64,000 nucleotides of DNA from Anaeromassilibacillus senegalensis (GTDB lineage Bacteria; Bacillota; Clostridia; Oscillospirales; Acutalibacteraceae). Numbering within the stretch: position 1 is the stretch's first letter; each line of letters opens with the position of its first letter. The notes below the pieces were generated by a model. It made no database searches. It saw only the letters and a program-made list of their open reading frames with translations, and was not told the origin of the DNA. Where the stretch lies: assembly GCF_021531715.1 (NCBI RefSeq), contig NZ_JAFBIT010000002.1, forward strand, positions 372,001 through 436,000. The letters are read 5' to 3'. This document shows, piece after piece, positions 17,801 through 27,415 of this stretch. A program made the position numbers and the translations under genes.

Positions 17801-18547
17801 ATCGCTGATTATATCAGGGCAGACACCACGCTGCCCGCCTATCTTCCATACCCCCGTTTCCTGCTGAAAATGGAGATTTCACAGACCGCCAAGCTGCTGT
17901 ATGCGCTTTTATTAGACCGCTCCACCCTGTCACAGAAGAACGGCTGGCAGGACGGCGAGGGCAGGATATTCATTGTCTACCCCGTTGCGGAGATAGCGGA
18001 AATGCTGGACAAGGGTTGTACCGCCATCAAGGGAGCCTTGAAAGAACTGGACGCAGCCGGGCTTTTAGAACGGGAACGGCGGGGCTTCTCCGCACCCAAT
18101 CGGCTTTATGTGAAAGTGCCGCCTGTCCCAGTGGTACGGTTTTCCGACCAACTGATGGCCGGAAAAGCGACCCTCATACAGTCGGAAAAGCGACCTTATG
18201 ACGGTCGGAAAACCGACCCTATGATGGTCGGAAAACCGACCCCTAACAAAACTAATATAAACAACTTAATAGAGAACCAAACAATGAGAGCGAGTGGGGA
18301 GCCGCCCACAGCTTATGGCCGATATGAGAATATTTTTCTGTCAAAGGACGAATATGACGAGTTACAGGCAGAATACCCGGACAGGCTGGAACGGCTGATT
18401 GAGGAAATGAGCCATTACCTTGCCGCCAGCGGGAAAGCCTACCAGAATTATGCCGCCGCCTTGCACAGATGGGCGGCCAATGACAAAAAGGGAGCCGTAA
18501 AACAGGGCATCCCCGACTATACCTGTATGGAGGGAGAAAGCTTATGA
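17801..18547 (+). CDS. repA: Replication initiator protein A (RepA_N family)
   Basis: The N-terminal RepA_N winged-helix domain (YLPYPRFLLKMEISQTAKLL, then EIAEMLDKGCTAIKGALKELDAAGLLERER) should bind the origin; the C-terminal part is the usual host-specific helical domain. The frame extends upstream to ATG 17753 and GTG 17696, but the only strong ribosome site, GGGAGGTGATACT, stands 7 nt before ATC at 17801, and IADYIRADTTLPAYLP from there matches the family start. ATC initiation is therefore likely. The gene contains 23-bp iterons (18158-18249) and ends overlapping the ATPase gene by 4 bp. It probably allows replication of the excised circle. Confidence 0.85.
   Translation: MADYIRADTTLPAYLPYPRFLLKMEISQTAKLLYALLLDRSTLSQKNGWQDGEGRIFIVYPVAEIAEMLDKGCTAIKGALKELDAAGLLERERRGFSAPNRLYVKVPPVPVVRFSDQLMAGKATLIQSEKRPYDGRKTDPMMVGKPTPNKTNINNLIENQTMRASGEPPTAYGRYENIFLSKDEYDELQAEYPDRLERLIEEMSHYLAASGKAYQNYAAALHRWAANDKKGAVKQGIPDYTCMEGESL
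18158..18249 (+). repeat. 23-bp iterons inside repA (candidate origin)
   Basis: Four head-to-tail units start at 18158, 18181, 18204 and 18227, each 23 bp, with core GTCGGAAAACCGACCCTATG; unit 4 decays at its end. An inverted half copy, CGGTTTTCCGAC, lies at 18137-18148. The 23-bp period rotates the reading frame, so the repeat is conserved at DNA rather than protein level. RepA_N plasmids carry their origin inside rep, which fits. Confidence 0.8.
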
Positions 18548-19383
18548 CAAGTGAAATCAAAGATATTTTGGAGAACATGACAACCGCCGCCCCGGAGATG
18601 GAGGACTATATCGGCGAGGACGGACTGCTTTACTGCGGAAAGTGCCATACGCCGAAAGAAGCCTACTTCCCGGAGGGTAAGGAGCTGTTTGGCCGTGACC
18701 GCCACCCGGCAGAGTGCGACTGCCAGAGAGCCGCCCGTGAGCAGCGGCAGGCCGCCGAGGAACACCGCCGCCATGTGGAAGCCGTGGAAAATCTGAAACA
18801 GAGGGCTTTTGCCGACTCAGCCATGCAGCAATGGACATTCGAGAACGACAACGGCAGAAACCCGCAGACCGGGATTGCCCGGCGGTATGCGGAGCATTGG
18901 GAAGAAATGCAGGCCGAAAACATCGGCTGCCTGTTCTGGGGGAACGTCGGCAACGGGAAAAGCTACCTTGCGGGCTGTATCGCAAACGCCCTCATGGAGA
19001 AAGAAGTCCCCGTATATATGACGAACTTCGCCGTTATCCTGGGCGACCTCTCTCCCGGCTTTACAGGCCGGAATGAGTATATTTCCCGCCTTTGCCGCTA
19101 TCCGCTGCTTATCATTGACGACTTCGGCATGGAGCGTGGCACCGACTATGGACTGGAACAGGTATTCCATGTGATTGATACCCGATACCGCAGCAACAAG
19201 CCGCTGATCGCCACCACCAACCGCCCGCTGGACGAGTTGAAAAAGCCGACAGACACGGCCCATTCCCGGATTTATGACCGACTGCTGTCCATGTGCGTCC
19301 CGATACGCTTTACTGGCGTCAACTTCCGGCAGGAAACCGCAAAGCGGAAAATGGAAACCATGAAGAAACTGCTGGCTGAATGA
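18544..19383 (+). CDS. DnaC/IstB-like ATP-binding protein
   Basis: A 279-residue AAA+ ATPase with zinc-ligand-like CGKCHTPKE near residue 36, Walker A GNVGNGKSYLAG near 137, Walker B LLIIDDFG near 196, and a sensor-type ATTNRPLDEL. It looks like a helicase loader and pairs with RepA (4-bp ATGA overlap) to load the host helicase at the element origin. A DnaC-like loader beside repA is standard in this element family. Confidence 0.88.
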   Translation: MTSEIKDILENMTTAAPEMEDYIGEDGLLYCGKCHTPKEAYFPEGKELFGRDRHPAECDCQRAAREQRQAAEEHRRHVEAVENLKQRAFADSAMQQWTFENDNGRNPQTGIARRYAEHWEEMQAENIGCLFWGNVGNGKSYLAGCIANALMEKEVPVYMTNFAVILGDLSPGFTGRNEYISRLCRYPLLIIDDFGMERGTDYGLEQVFHVIDTRYRSNKPLIATTNRPLDELKKPTDTAHSRIYDRLLSMCVPIRFTGVNFRQETAKRKMETMKKLLAE

Positions 19384-19397
19384 AAGGAGTATTGCCT

Positions 19398-19586
19398 ATG
19401 GAGAATATCAAGCAGCACGACCACCGTACCACCCGCCGCCCCGACTGCGTGACGGAAATCCGCATGGGGAATACCGTTCTTGTCGTGTCCGGCTTTTTCA
19501 AGAAAGACACCACCAGCACCGCCGCCGACAAGATGGCGAGGGTACTGGAAGCGGAAGCCGCTGCTACACAAAAAAAGGCGATTTGA
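19398..19586 (+). CDS. tnpW: Transposon-encoded TnpW family protein
   Basis: 62 residues with the family core TEIRMGNTVLVVSGFFKKD followed by a helix ADKMARVLEAE. The start is ATG 19398 after AAAGGAGT; the ATG at 19380 overlaps the ATPase stop and lacks a site. TnpW sits next to the serine recombinase in Tn4451-type elements; its biochemical role is not established. Confidence 0.8.
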   Translation: MENIKQHDHRTTRRPDCVTEIRMGNTVLVVSGFFKKDTTSTAADKMARVLEAEAAATQKKAI

Positions 19587-19620
19587 CAAGCTGTAAAGAA
19601 GCAGATTTATCACTTTTACC

Positions 19621-19664
19621 GCTGTACAGCCGCCCCTGTTCCGTGGTACAATGAAACCACGGAA
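19621..19664. promoter_or_regulatory. Palindromes upstream of the recombinase
   Basis: The perfect palindrome GCTGTACAGC (19621-19630) is followed by a 9-bp dyad TTCCGTGGT/ACCACGGAA (19639-19664). A TTGACA lies at 19583-19588, though its -10 (TTTATC) is weak. These are candidate operators controlling recombinase expression. Confidence 0.45.
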
Positions 19665-19667
19665 TAG

Positions 19668-21317
<1,650 letters not shown>

Positions 21318-21381
21318 CGCCTGACCTATCCGACACAGCCCTAAGTGCCGGATAGGAACGGCAAAATTTTTTACACTTCTA

Positions 21382-21402
21382 TTACTTCTTTATCGCACAT
21401 TA
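21382..21402 (-). repeat. Right terminal inverted repeat of the tet(W) element
   Basis: On the minus strand it reads TAATGTGCGATAAAGAAG plus TAA, 17/21 identical to the left end. It is bordered outside by GC (21403-21404). Confidence 0.8.
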
Positions 21403-21839
21403 GCAAACAGCGTGGGGATGAAGCCCACGGCGTAGAGCCTGACGAGCGTTTCGCAGTCCGCCGCGATTTCCGACGGAACCTGCGACGCGCGGACGATTCC
21501 CCCGGCAAAAAGCACGTACACCGCACTGAGCAGAGCCGATACCGCGAGCGACGACCACGCCAGCATGAAAACCGCGCCGCGCAGTTTCCGTCGGTCACCC
21601 TCGCCGTACAGCCGCGCGATCAGCAACGCGCAGGCGTTTGCCGCGCCCGTCAGCAGGCAGTAGCCGACGATCAGCGCCGCCGTGGCGGCGGAAACCACCG
21701 AAAGCGCGCGCGTGCTGATGAACCGCGCCGTGATCACGCCGTCGGCGATGCTATACGCCTGATTGATGACATTCATGAGCAAAATCGGCAGCGTGAAGCG
21801 GAGCATTGTTTTCGTCACGCTTCCCTTTGTCAAATCCAT
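21403..21839 (-). pseudogene. MATE efflux transporter, N-terminal part
   Basis: The start MDLTKGSVTKTMLRFTLPIL is a typical MATE N-terminus, followed by about four hydrophobic helices. The frame runs into the element and stops at 21390 after TLFANVR. Its continuation lies at 8486-9400. A promoter with a MerR-type operator remains intact upstream, so a truncated membrane fragment of about 149 residues is probably still made under inducing conditions. Confidence 0.9.
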
Positions 21840-21877
21840 ATCCGTTCCCTTCCTTTACAGAAATCCTCTTTTTTGCT

Positions 21878-21908
21878 ATCATAAACCTATACGTTACGTA
21901 CAGGTCAA
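21878..21908 (-). promoter_or_regulatory. MerR-type promoter/operator of the MATE gene
   Basis: On the minus strand TTGACC (21903-21908) and TATGAT (21878-21883) are separated by 19 bp, the unusually long spacer typical of MerR-controlled promoters. The spacer holds a dyad ACCTGTACG-T-AACGTATAGGT, with arms matching at most positions. The divergent merR gene starts 20 bp away. MerR-family activators twist such promoters into an active shape. Confidence 0.8.
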
Positions 21909-21927
21909 GAGAAAAAGGAAGGATTTT

Positions 21928-22656
21928 ATGAATTTTCAAACGATGAACATCAGCGCGTTTGCAAAGCTCTGCGGCGTGACGCCGCGCACGCTCAAGCATT
22001 ACGAAGATTGCGGGCTGCTCCGTCCCGCCGCTGTCGGCGAAAACGGCTACCGCGAATACACGCTCTCGCAGGTGGACCGCGTCTCCGCGATTCTGCTCCT
22101 GCGCGACCACGGCTTTTCCCTTGCGGAGATCCGCGAGCTACTCTCGCACGGCGACCTGCCGTCTTTGAAGCGTCAGCTCGAGCTGCAAAAGGAAATTCTG
22201 CGCGAGAAAAAAGCGCGCCTCGAGCAGCAGGAACGCTATCTCGAATGCACGCATGAACACCTGTCAAAGGCGATGCTTTACGGCGAAGAGCCGTTTGAGG
22301 AGGAAATGGAGCCGCGTCGTGTGCAGACCGTGCTGTACGACGAGCCGCCGGAGCTCGTCATCGTCAGCTATGCCTGCGACGGCTTCCAGAGCGGCGCGCT
22401 TTTTGACCCGCGCGACCTGCGGCTGCGCGGCACCTATCAGACGGATGCAGCGGGCGATCTGCTGCTTTCGGGGCGACGGCTCTGTGTGTACTCGCGCGCC
22501 ATGCCGCCCGACTGGAAAACCGCCATGCGCAGTCTGCTCGACGCCTTTGCCGAGCGCACGACGGCCAAGCCGGATTTTGTATACAGCGAGACCGTCATCG
22601 ACGAGTTCTCCCTCGGTGACGGTCTGATGTTCTACTATCTGTTTCTGCCTGAATAA
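21928..22656 (+). CDS. MerR-family transcriptional regulator with effector domain
   Basis: 242 residues. The N-terminal MerR helix-turn-helix (FAKLCGVTPRTLKHYEDCGLL) is followed by a long dimerisation helix (LKRQLELQKEILREKKARLEQ) and a C-terminal GyrI/BmrR-like ligand domain of about 100 residues. The ATG at 21928 follows GGAAGGATTTT; an upstream in-frame opening to 21763 runs through the operator and is rejected. It is divergent from the MATE gene and is its likely drug-responsive activator. It may now be an orphan because the transporter is split. Confidence 0.88.
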   Translation: MNFQTMNISAFAKLCGVTPRTLKHYEDCGLLRPAAVGENGYREYTLSQVDRVSAILLLRDHGFSLAEIRELLSHGDLPSLKRQLELQKEILREKKARLEQQERYLECTHEHLSKAMLYGEEPFEEEMEPRRVQTVLYDEPPELVIVSYACDGFQSGALFDPRDLRLRGTYQTDAAGDLLLSGRRLCVYSRAMPPDWKTAMRSLLDAFAERTTAKPDFVYSETVIDEFSLGDGLMFYYLFLPE

Positions 22657-22657
22657 A

Positions 22658-23911
22658 TCATTCCTCGACGCGGTACGGCTCGACAAGCGCGAGCTCACGC
22701 GGTTCCACGCGCGCATGTACGAGAAGTCCCTCTGCGACGTATTCCTCACTGAGCAGCGCGCCCGCCTGCCGGAGCTGCGCCGCGATGCCGGACTTCGCAA
22801 ACGGCAGCAGCGCCGTGACCTCCACGGTTTTCACGGGCAGATTGTCCTCCACCGCCTGCAGAAGCGCGTCGATGCCCTCGTTTTTCAGCGCGCTGATGCG
22901 CACCGCACCGGGCACATGCACCGCGTCGTCCGGGTTTTCGACGAGATCCCACTTGTTCAGCACCGGGATAACCGGGCGCTCGCCGCTGCCGAGGCTCTGC
23001 AGAATCTCATTCGTCACGTCGAGGTGGACGCGCGCCTCGGGGCTGGACGCGTCGCAGACGTTCAGGATGATGTCCGCCGTGGCGGCCTGCTCAAGCGTCG
23101 ACTTGAACGCTTCGACGAGGTGGTGCGGCAGACGGCGCACGAGGCCGACCGTGTCGATGAGCATGACGGTCTTGCCGCCGGGGAGCTTTAGGGCGCGCGC
23201 GGTGGGATCGAGCGTCGCAAAAAGCTTGTTCTCCGCAAGCACGCCCGCCTGCGTCAGAAGGTTCATCAGCGTGGATTTTCCGGCATTCGTGTAGCCGACG
23301 AGCGCAACTGTCACGGTGCCGTCCTTTTGGCGGCGGCGCTGCGTTTCATGGCGGCTCGTCTCCACCTTTTTGAGCTGCTCGCGCAGCGATTCGATCCTTC
23401 TGCGGATATGCCGGCGGTCGGTTTCGAGCTTCGTTTCGCCCGGGCCGCGCGTGCCGATGCCGCCGCCGAGGCGCGAAAGCGCCGTGCCCTTACCCGAAAG
23501 GCGCGGCAGAAGGTACTTGAGCTGGGCCATCTCCACCTGCACCTTGCCCGCGCGGGTCTGCGCGCGCTGGGCGAAGATATCGAGAATCAGCATCGTGCGG
23601 TCGACGACGCGCACATCCGTCTCGGCCTCGAGGTTGCGGATCTGCGTCGGGGTCAGCTCACGGTCGAAGATAATCAGCTCGATTTCGTTGTTTTCGCAGA
23701 ACGTGCGGATCTCCTGCACCATGCCGCTGCCGACGCACGTGGCCGTCTCCGGCGCGGGACGTTTCTGCATCATCGTGGCGACCGGCTCCGCGCCGCCGCT
23801 CTTCGCCAGCTCCCAAAGCTCATCGAGCGAGCTCTCCGCATCGTACTCGCCGGTATCGAGTGACACGAGCAGCGTGCGCTCGGGTAAAATCTGGTTTTCC
23901 GTGTAATTCAT
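22658..23911 (-). CDS. hflX: GTPase HflX
   Basis: 417-residue ribosome-associated GTPase that splits stalled or stressed 70S ribosomes. An N-terminal HflX domain with the glycine-rich GGGIGTRGPGETKLE and the coiled linker precedes the G domain with P-loop GYTNAGKSTLMN near residue 205, DTVGLVRRLP (G3) and NKWD (G4). Its end abuts the convergent merR gene. It is followed upstream by an EF-G-like gene on the same strand with a 26-bp gap, so the two ribosome-acting GTPases may be cotranscribed. HflX is linked to some antibiotic tolerance. Confidence 0.95.
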   Translation of the reverse strand: MNYTENQILPERTLLVSLDTGEYDAESSLDELWELAKSGGAEPVATMMQKRPAPETATCVGSGMVQEIRTFCENNEIELIIFDRELTPTQIRNLEAETDVRVVDRTMLILDIFAQRAQTRAGKVQVEMAQLKYLLPRLSGKGTALSRLGGGIGTRGPGETKLETDRRHIRRRIESLREQLKKVETSRHETQRRRQKDGTVTVALVGYTNAGKSTLMNLLTQAGVLAENKLFATLDPTARALKLPGGKTVMLIDTVGLVRRLPHHLVEAFKSTLEQAATADIILNVCDASSPEARVHLDVTNEILQSLGSGERPVIPVLNKWDLVENPDDAVHVPGAVRISALKNEGIDALLQAVEDNLPVKTVEVTALLPFAKSGIAAQLRQAGALLSEEYVAEGLLVHARVEPRELALVEPYRVEE

Positions 23912-23937
23912 AGAGACTCCTTTCCAAAGACGCGCTT

Positions 23938-25869
23938 TCAGCCTGACAGCGCGTTTCGCTTTTCCAGTATATACTTCGCCCGGTCGAGCGGGTTTGTTCC
24001 TATTCTTTCCCGTTCCGCCATGAAATCCGGCGGGCAGGGCGCGTAATGCGAAAACGCGGTCGCCATCGTGCCGCGCCCGGAGGTCAGCTTCGCGAACGCC
24101 ACGGGCAGCGCAAGGCTCTCCGCCACGGGGATTTCGGACGTGATACTCTGCCGGCCGCCGCGCACGGTCTGCTCCAAAAGCGTGCCGCGCGCGTTCTGAA
24201 TCAGCCCGATCACGCGCCCGGAAAGCGCGGGGTCAAACGTCATTTTGACGTGCAGGATCGGCTCGAGCAGCGTCGTGCCGCAGTTTCTCAGGCCGTCCAT
24301 GATCGCGAGCGGTGTGCAGACGAAGAAATCGAGCGGGTGCGTATGCACGTGGTGGTAGCCGCCTTCTGTGAGCGTCACCTTGAGGTCCGTAACCTCCCAG
24401 CCGTGCAGCCCCTGTTCTAGCGCCTCGGGCACCGCCGTCTCCACATGGTTCTGGTAGCGGTACAGAAGCTGCGCGGGCGACGCCTTCGATTCGTAGACGA
24501 GCCCCGAGCCGCGCGGCAGCGGTTCGATCTGAAAGCGCAGGATCGCCCAGCAGGGCTTCGGCATCAAATAGGCGTCGTAGCCCTCGCCCGCCTTTGCCGG
24601 CGTTTCCTTGTAGATGACGGACGGCGCGGAGAATTTGGCGCGCAGACCGTAGCGCTCGAGGAGCAGCTCTCCAAGAATTTCGAGCTGGATTTCGCCGACG
24701 ATACGAAGCTGAATTTCCTGCTTTTCGCGGATCCACACAAAGTGCAGCATCGGATCCTCATCGGCGAGCGCGGTCAGCGCCGCGACGAGCGCCATCAGCT
24801 TGTCCGGCGTTTCCGGCTCTGCCTTGACCGTCAAAAGCGGTACGGCGAGCGACGACTCCGCACGCGGGATTGTGCCGCGCCCGAGGACGTCCCCGGCGCG
24901 CACTTCCGAAAGCCCGAACAGCACGGCGATCTCCCCCGCACCCGCCTTCTGGATATCGGCCTGCTTCCGGCCCAGCGGACGGCGCAGGCCGCCGACCTTT
25001 TCCTCGCGCCCGAGCCGCGGCAGAAAAACGCTCTGTCTCGGCTCGAGTGAGCCGGAGAAGATGCGCACATGCGCGAGCTTGCCGAGCGTTTTATCGTGCT
25101 CCACGCGGAACACGCGGGCGCAGAATTCGCCATCCGTCTCCGACGCCGCAGGCATACAGGCGCAAAGAAAATCGAGCAGCGCCGCGCAGCCCGCACCTGT
25201 TTTCGACGAGCCGCAAAGCACCGGCACCGCGCCGTTTTCCACGGCGGCGCACACGGTTCGTGGAAAATCGAGCGTTTCACCCGCAAGATACCGCTCCAGC
25301 AGCGCTTCGTCGCCGGTCAGCATCACGGCGTTTTCGAGGCAGTCCGTGTCCGGCACGGCGGCCGCTTCGGGCGCGCCCTCGTTTTCCGGACGGCGGACAC
25401 ACAGCAGCGTGCGCTCGGAGAACTGCTCCTGCAGGTCATGCAGCGCCGATTCAAAATCGCTGCCCGCGCGGTCGAGCTTATTGACGAACACCACGCAGGG
25501 CAGGCCGAGCTTTTGAATCGCGCCGCAGAGAATCTCCGTCTGCGCCTGCACGCCCTCCACGGCGGAGACGACCAGCACGGCACAGTCCAGCACCGAAAGT
25601 GCGCGCTCCACCTCGCTGATAAAATCGGCGTGCCCCGGGGTGTCGATCAGGTTGACGACGGCGACTTCCGTCTCCAGCACGGCGTCCGCCGTTTTGACCG
25701 AGATGCCGCGCGCCTGCTCGACCGCGAGCGTATCCGTCTGCGCCGTGCCGAGGTCGACAGCACCTGCCGCGCGCACCGCGCCGCCATGAAACAGGAGCTG
25801 CTCCGTCAGGCTCGTCTTGCCCGCGTCGACATGCGCCACAATGCCGATGTTGATTTTCCTCTTCATCAT
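23938..25869 (-). CDS. Divergent TetM/EF-G-like translation GTPase
   Basis: 643 residues, similar in length and architecture to Tet(M)-type ribosomal protection proteins: P-loop [31 protein letters not shown], and the later PSVIYKETP, GSGLVYESK and HPLDFFVCTPLA elements shared with that family. It is clearly not Tet(W), being host-like in GC and divergent. The start MMKRKINIG has site GGAGGGGTTG. It may be an OtrA-like intrinsic protection factor, or a ribosome-rescue GTPase with no drug role. It lies directly upstream of hflX. Confidence 0.85.
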   Translation of the reverse strand: MMKRKINIGIVAHVDAGKTSLTEQLLFHGGAVRAAGAVDLGTAQTDTLAVEQARGISVKTADAVLETEVAVVNLIDTPGHADFISEVERALSVLDCAVLVVSAVEGVQAQTEILCGAIQKLGLPCVVFVNKLDRAGSDFESALHDLQEQFSERTLLCVRRPENEGAPEAAAVPDTDCLENAVMLTGDEALLERYLAGETLDFPRTVCAAVENGAVPVLCGSSKTGAGCAALLDFLCACMPAASETDGEFCARVFRVEHDKTLGKLAHVRIFSGSLEPRQSVFLPRLGREEKVGGLRRPLGRKQADIQKAGAGEIAVLFGLSEVRAGDVLGRGTIPRAESSLAVPLLTVKAEPETPDKLMALVAALTALADEDPMLHFVWIREKQEIQLRIVGEIQLEILGELLLERYGLRAKFSAPSVIYKETPAKAGEGYDAYLMPKPCWAILRFQIEPLPRGSGLVYESKASPAQLLYRYQNHVETAVPEALEQGLHGWEVTDLKVTLTEGGYHHVHTHPLDFFVCTPLAIMDGLRNCGTTLLEPILHVKMTFDPALSGRVIGLIQNARGTLLEQTVRGGRQSITSEIPVAESLALPVAFAKLTSGRGTMATAFSHYAPCPPDFMAERERIGTNPLDRAKYILEKRNALSG

Positions 25870-25972
25870 TCAACCCCTCCGCACCCCAAAGCGAGTTCAC
25901 CTGTATCATACAGGAACGCCGCCGATTTTTCAAGCCTTACCCTTCGTTTACAGGCGCTTAACAAAAAACAAT

Positions 25973-26001
25973 TTGCTATTTTCCCCGTAATATGGTATGA
26001 T
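25973..26001 (+). promoter_or_regulatory. Promoter of the CorC-type gene
   Basis: TTGCTA (25973-25978), 17-bp spacer and TATGAT (25996-26001), about 75 bp upstream of the coding start. Confidence 0.6.
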
Positions 26002-26075
26002 AATAAATCATACATGCTAGGCGGCACGTGGCCGCGGCAAAACCAATGTAAGAAAGAAAGGTTATTTTTTCTCAA

Positions 26076-27344
26076 ATGGACAGTCACAGTACAGGGTTGA
26101 TCATCGCACTCATTATCCTGGTCATTTTGTCGGCGTACTTCTCGGCAACGGAGACGGCGTTCTCCTCACTGAACCGCATCCGGCTCAAAAACTTGGCCGA
26201 GGGCGGCAACAAGCGCGCAAAGCTCGCGTATAAGCTCTCCGACAACTATGACGAACTGATCTCATCCATACTCGTCGGCAACAATATCGTCAACATCGGC
26301 GCGTCGTCGCTTGCGACCGTATTTTTCATTTCGCTGTTCGGCGACAACGGCCCGACGGTTTCCACCGTTGCCATGACCATCATCATCCTCATTTTCGGCG
26401 AGGTCACGCCGAAGAGCATCGCAAAGGAATCGCCGGAAGCGTTCGCCATGTTTTCCGCGCCGATCATCCATGCGCTCAACTACGTTTTCAAGCCCGTCAA
26501 CATTCTTCTGGTCGGCCTGAAGAAGCTCGTCGGCAAGTTCCTGAAGGTTTCCTCCGACCGCACAATCTCCGAGAGCGAGCTGCTCACGATCGTGGAGGAG
26601 GCAGAGCACGAGGGCGGCATCAACGAAAACGAGAGCGAGCTGATTCACAACGTCATCGAATTCGACGATCTCGAGGCGATCGACATCTTCACGCCGCGCG
26701 TCGATGTGGAGGCTGTGGCGGCAGGCAGCGATGTGGAGGAAATCGCGCAGCTGTTCATTGAGACCGGCTTTTCCAGACTGCCTGTCTATGAAGAAACCAT
26801 AGACAGCATCATCGGCATCATCAACGAAAAAGATTTCCACAATTATGTGATCCGCGGCGGCGCGCCGCTCGAGAGCATCATCAAGCCCGTCGAGTTCATC
26901 CCGCCGTCAATGAAAATCTCCACACTCTTAAAGCTTCTGCAGCAGAACAAATCGCATCTCGCGGTCATCGTCGATGAATTCGGCGGCACCGAAGGCATCG
27001 TGACGCTGGAGGACATTATCGAGGAGCTGGTGGGCGAGATCTGGGACGAGCACGACGAGATCGTCGAGGCGTTCCGCAAGGTCGGCGAAAACGTGTACCT
27101 GGTCGACTGCTCCACCGATCTAGACAAGATGTTTGCGTTCTTCGACATCGACGCCGAAGCGGAAGCGTCCACCATCAACGGCTGGGTGATCGAACAGCTC
27201 GACCGCATCCCCGAAAAGGGAGACAGCTTTGATTTCGGCAATCTGCACGTCGTTGTGGAGGAGACCGAATACCAGCGCGCCACCCGCGTGCGCATCACGG
27301 TCACGCCAAAGCCGAAAACGCCGGAGACGGACGAAGAAGAATAA
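26076..27344 (+). CDS. CNNM/CBS-domain transporter (HlyC/CorC family)
   Basis: 422-residue membrane protein. Residues 5-190 are a CNNM/DUF21 transmembrane domain (STGLIIALIILVILSAYFSA, then AMTIIILIFGEVTPK), followed by a CBS pair (IFTPRVDVEAV, IIGIINEKD, VIVDEFGGTEGIVTLEDIIEEL) and a C-terminal CorC_HlyC domain. The family is linked to Mg2+ or Co2+ export or sensing; older names say hemolysin. It is monocistronic, with its own promoter and a strong terminator after it. The ribosome site is weak and distant. Confidence 0.92.
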   Translation: MDSHSTGLIIALIILVILSAYFSATETAFSSLNRIRLKNLAEGGNKRAKLAYKLSDNYDELISSILVGNNIVNIGASSLATVFFISLFGDNGPTVSTVAMTIIILIFGEVTPKSIAKESPEAFAMFSAPIIHALNYVFKPVNILLVGLKKLVGKFLKVSSDRTISESELLTIVEEAEHEGGINENESELIHNVIEFDDLEAIDIFTPRVDVEAVAAGSDVEEIAQLFIETGFSRLPVYEETIDSIIGIINEKDFHNYVIRGGAPLESIIKPVEFIPPSMKISTLLKLLQQNKSHLAVIVDEFGGTEGIVTLEDIIEELVGEIWDEHDEIVEAFRKVGENVYLVDCSTDLDKMFAFFDIDAEAEASTINGWVIEQLDRIPEKGDSFDFGNLHVVVEETEYQRATRVRITVTPKPKTPETDEEE

Positions 27345-27354
27345 CAGAAAATAC

Positions 27355-27397
27355 ATGCGCCCCGAGCCGTTGGGAAAACCCATGGCTCGGGGCGCAT
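27355..27397. terminator. Strong hairpin after the CorC-type gene
   Basis: A perfect 14-bp stem ATGCGCCCCGAGCC/GGCTCGGGGCGCAT with a 15-nt loop, between convergent genes, so it probably serves both strands. The T-tracts are weak. A near copy of the stem occurs at 28384-28416. Confidence 0.7.
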
Positions 27398-27415
27398 TGT
27401 TATGCAGAGAGGCTG

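Noticed and set aside
18158-18249. CRISPR-like array
   Set aside because: Only four contiguous 23-bp units with no spacers, lying within repA; they are iterons.
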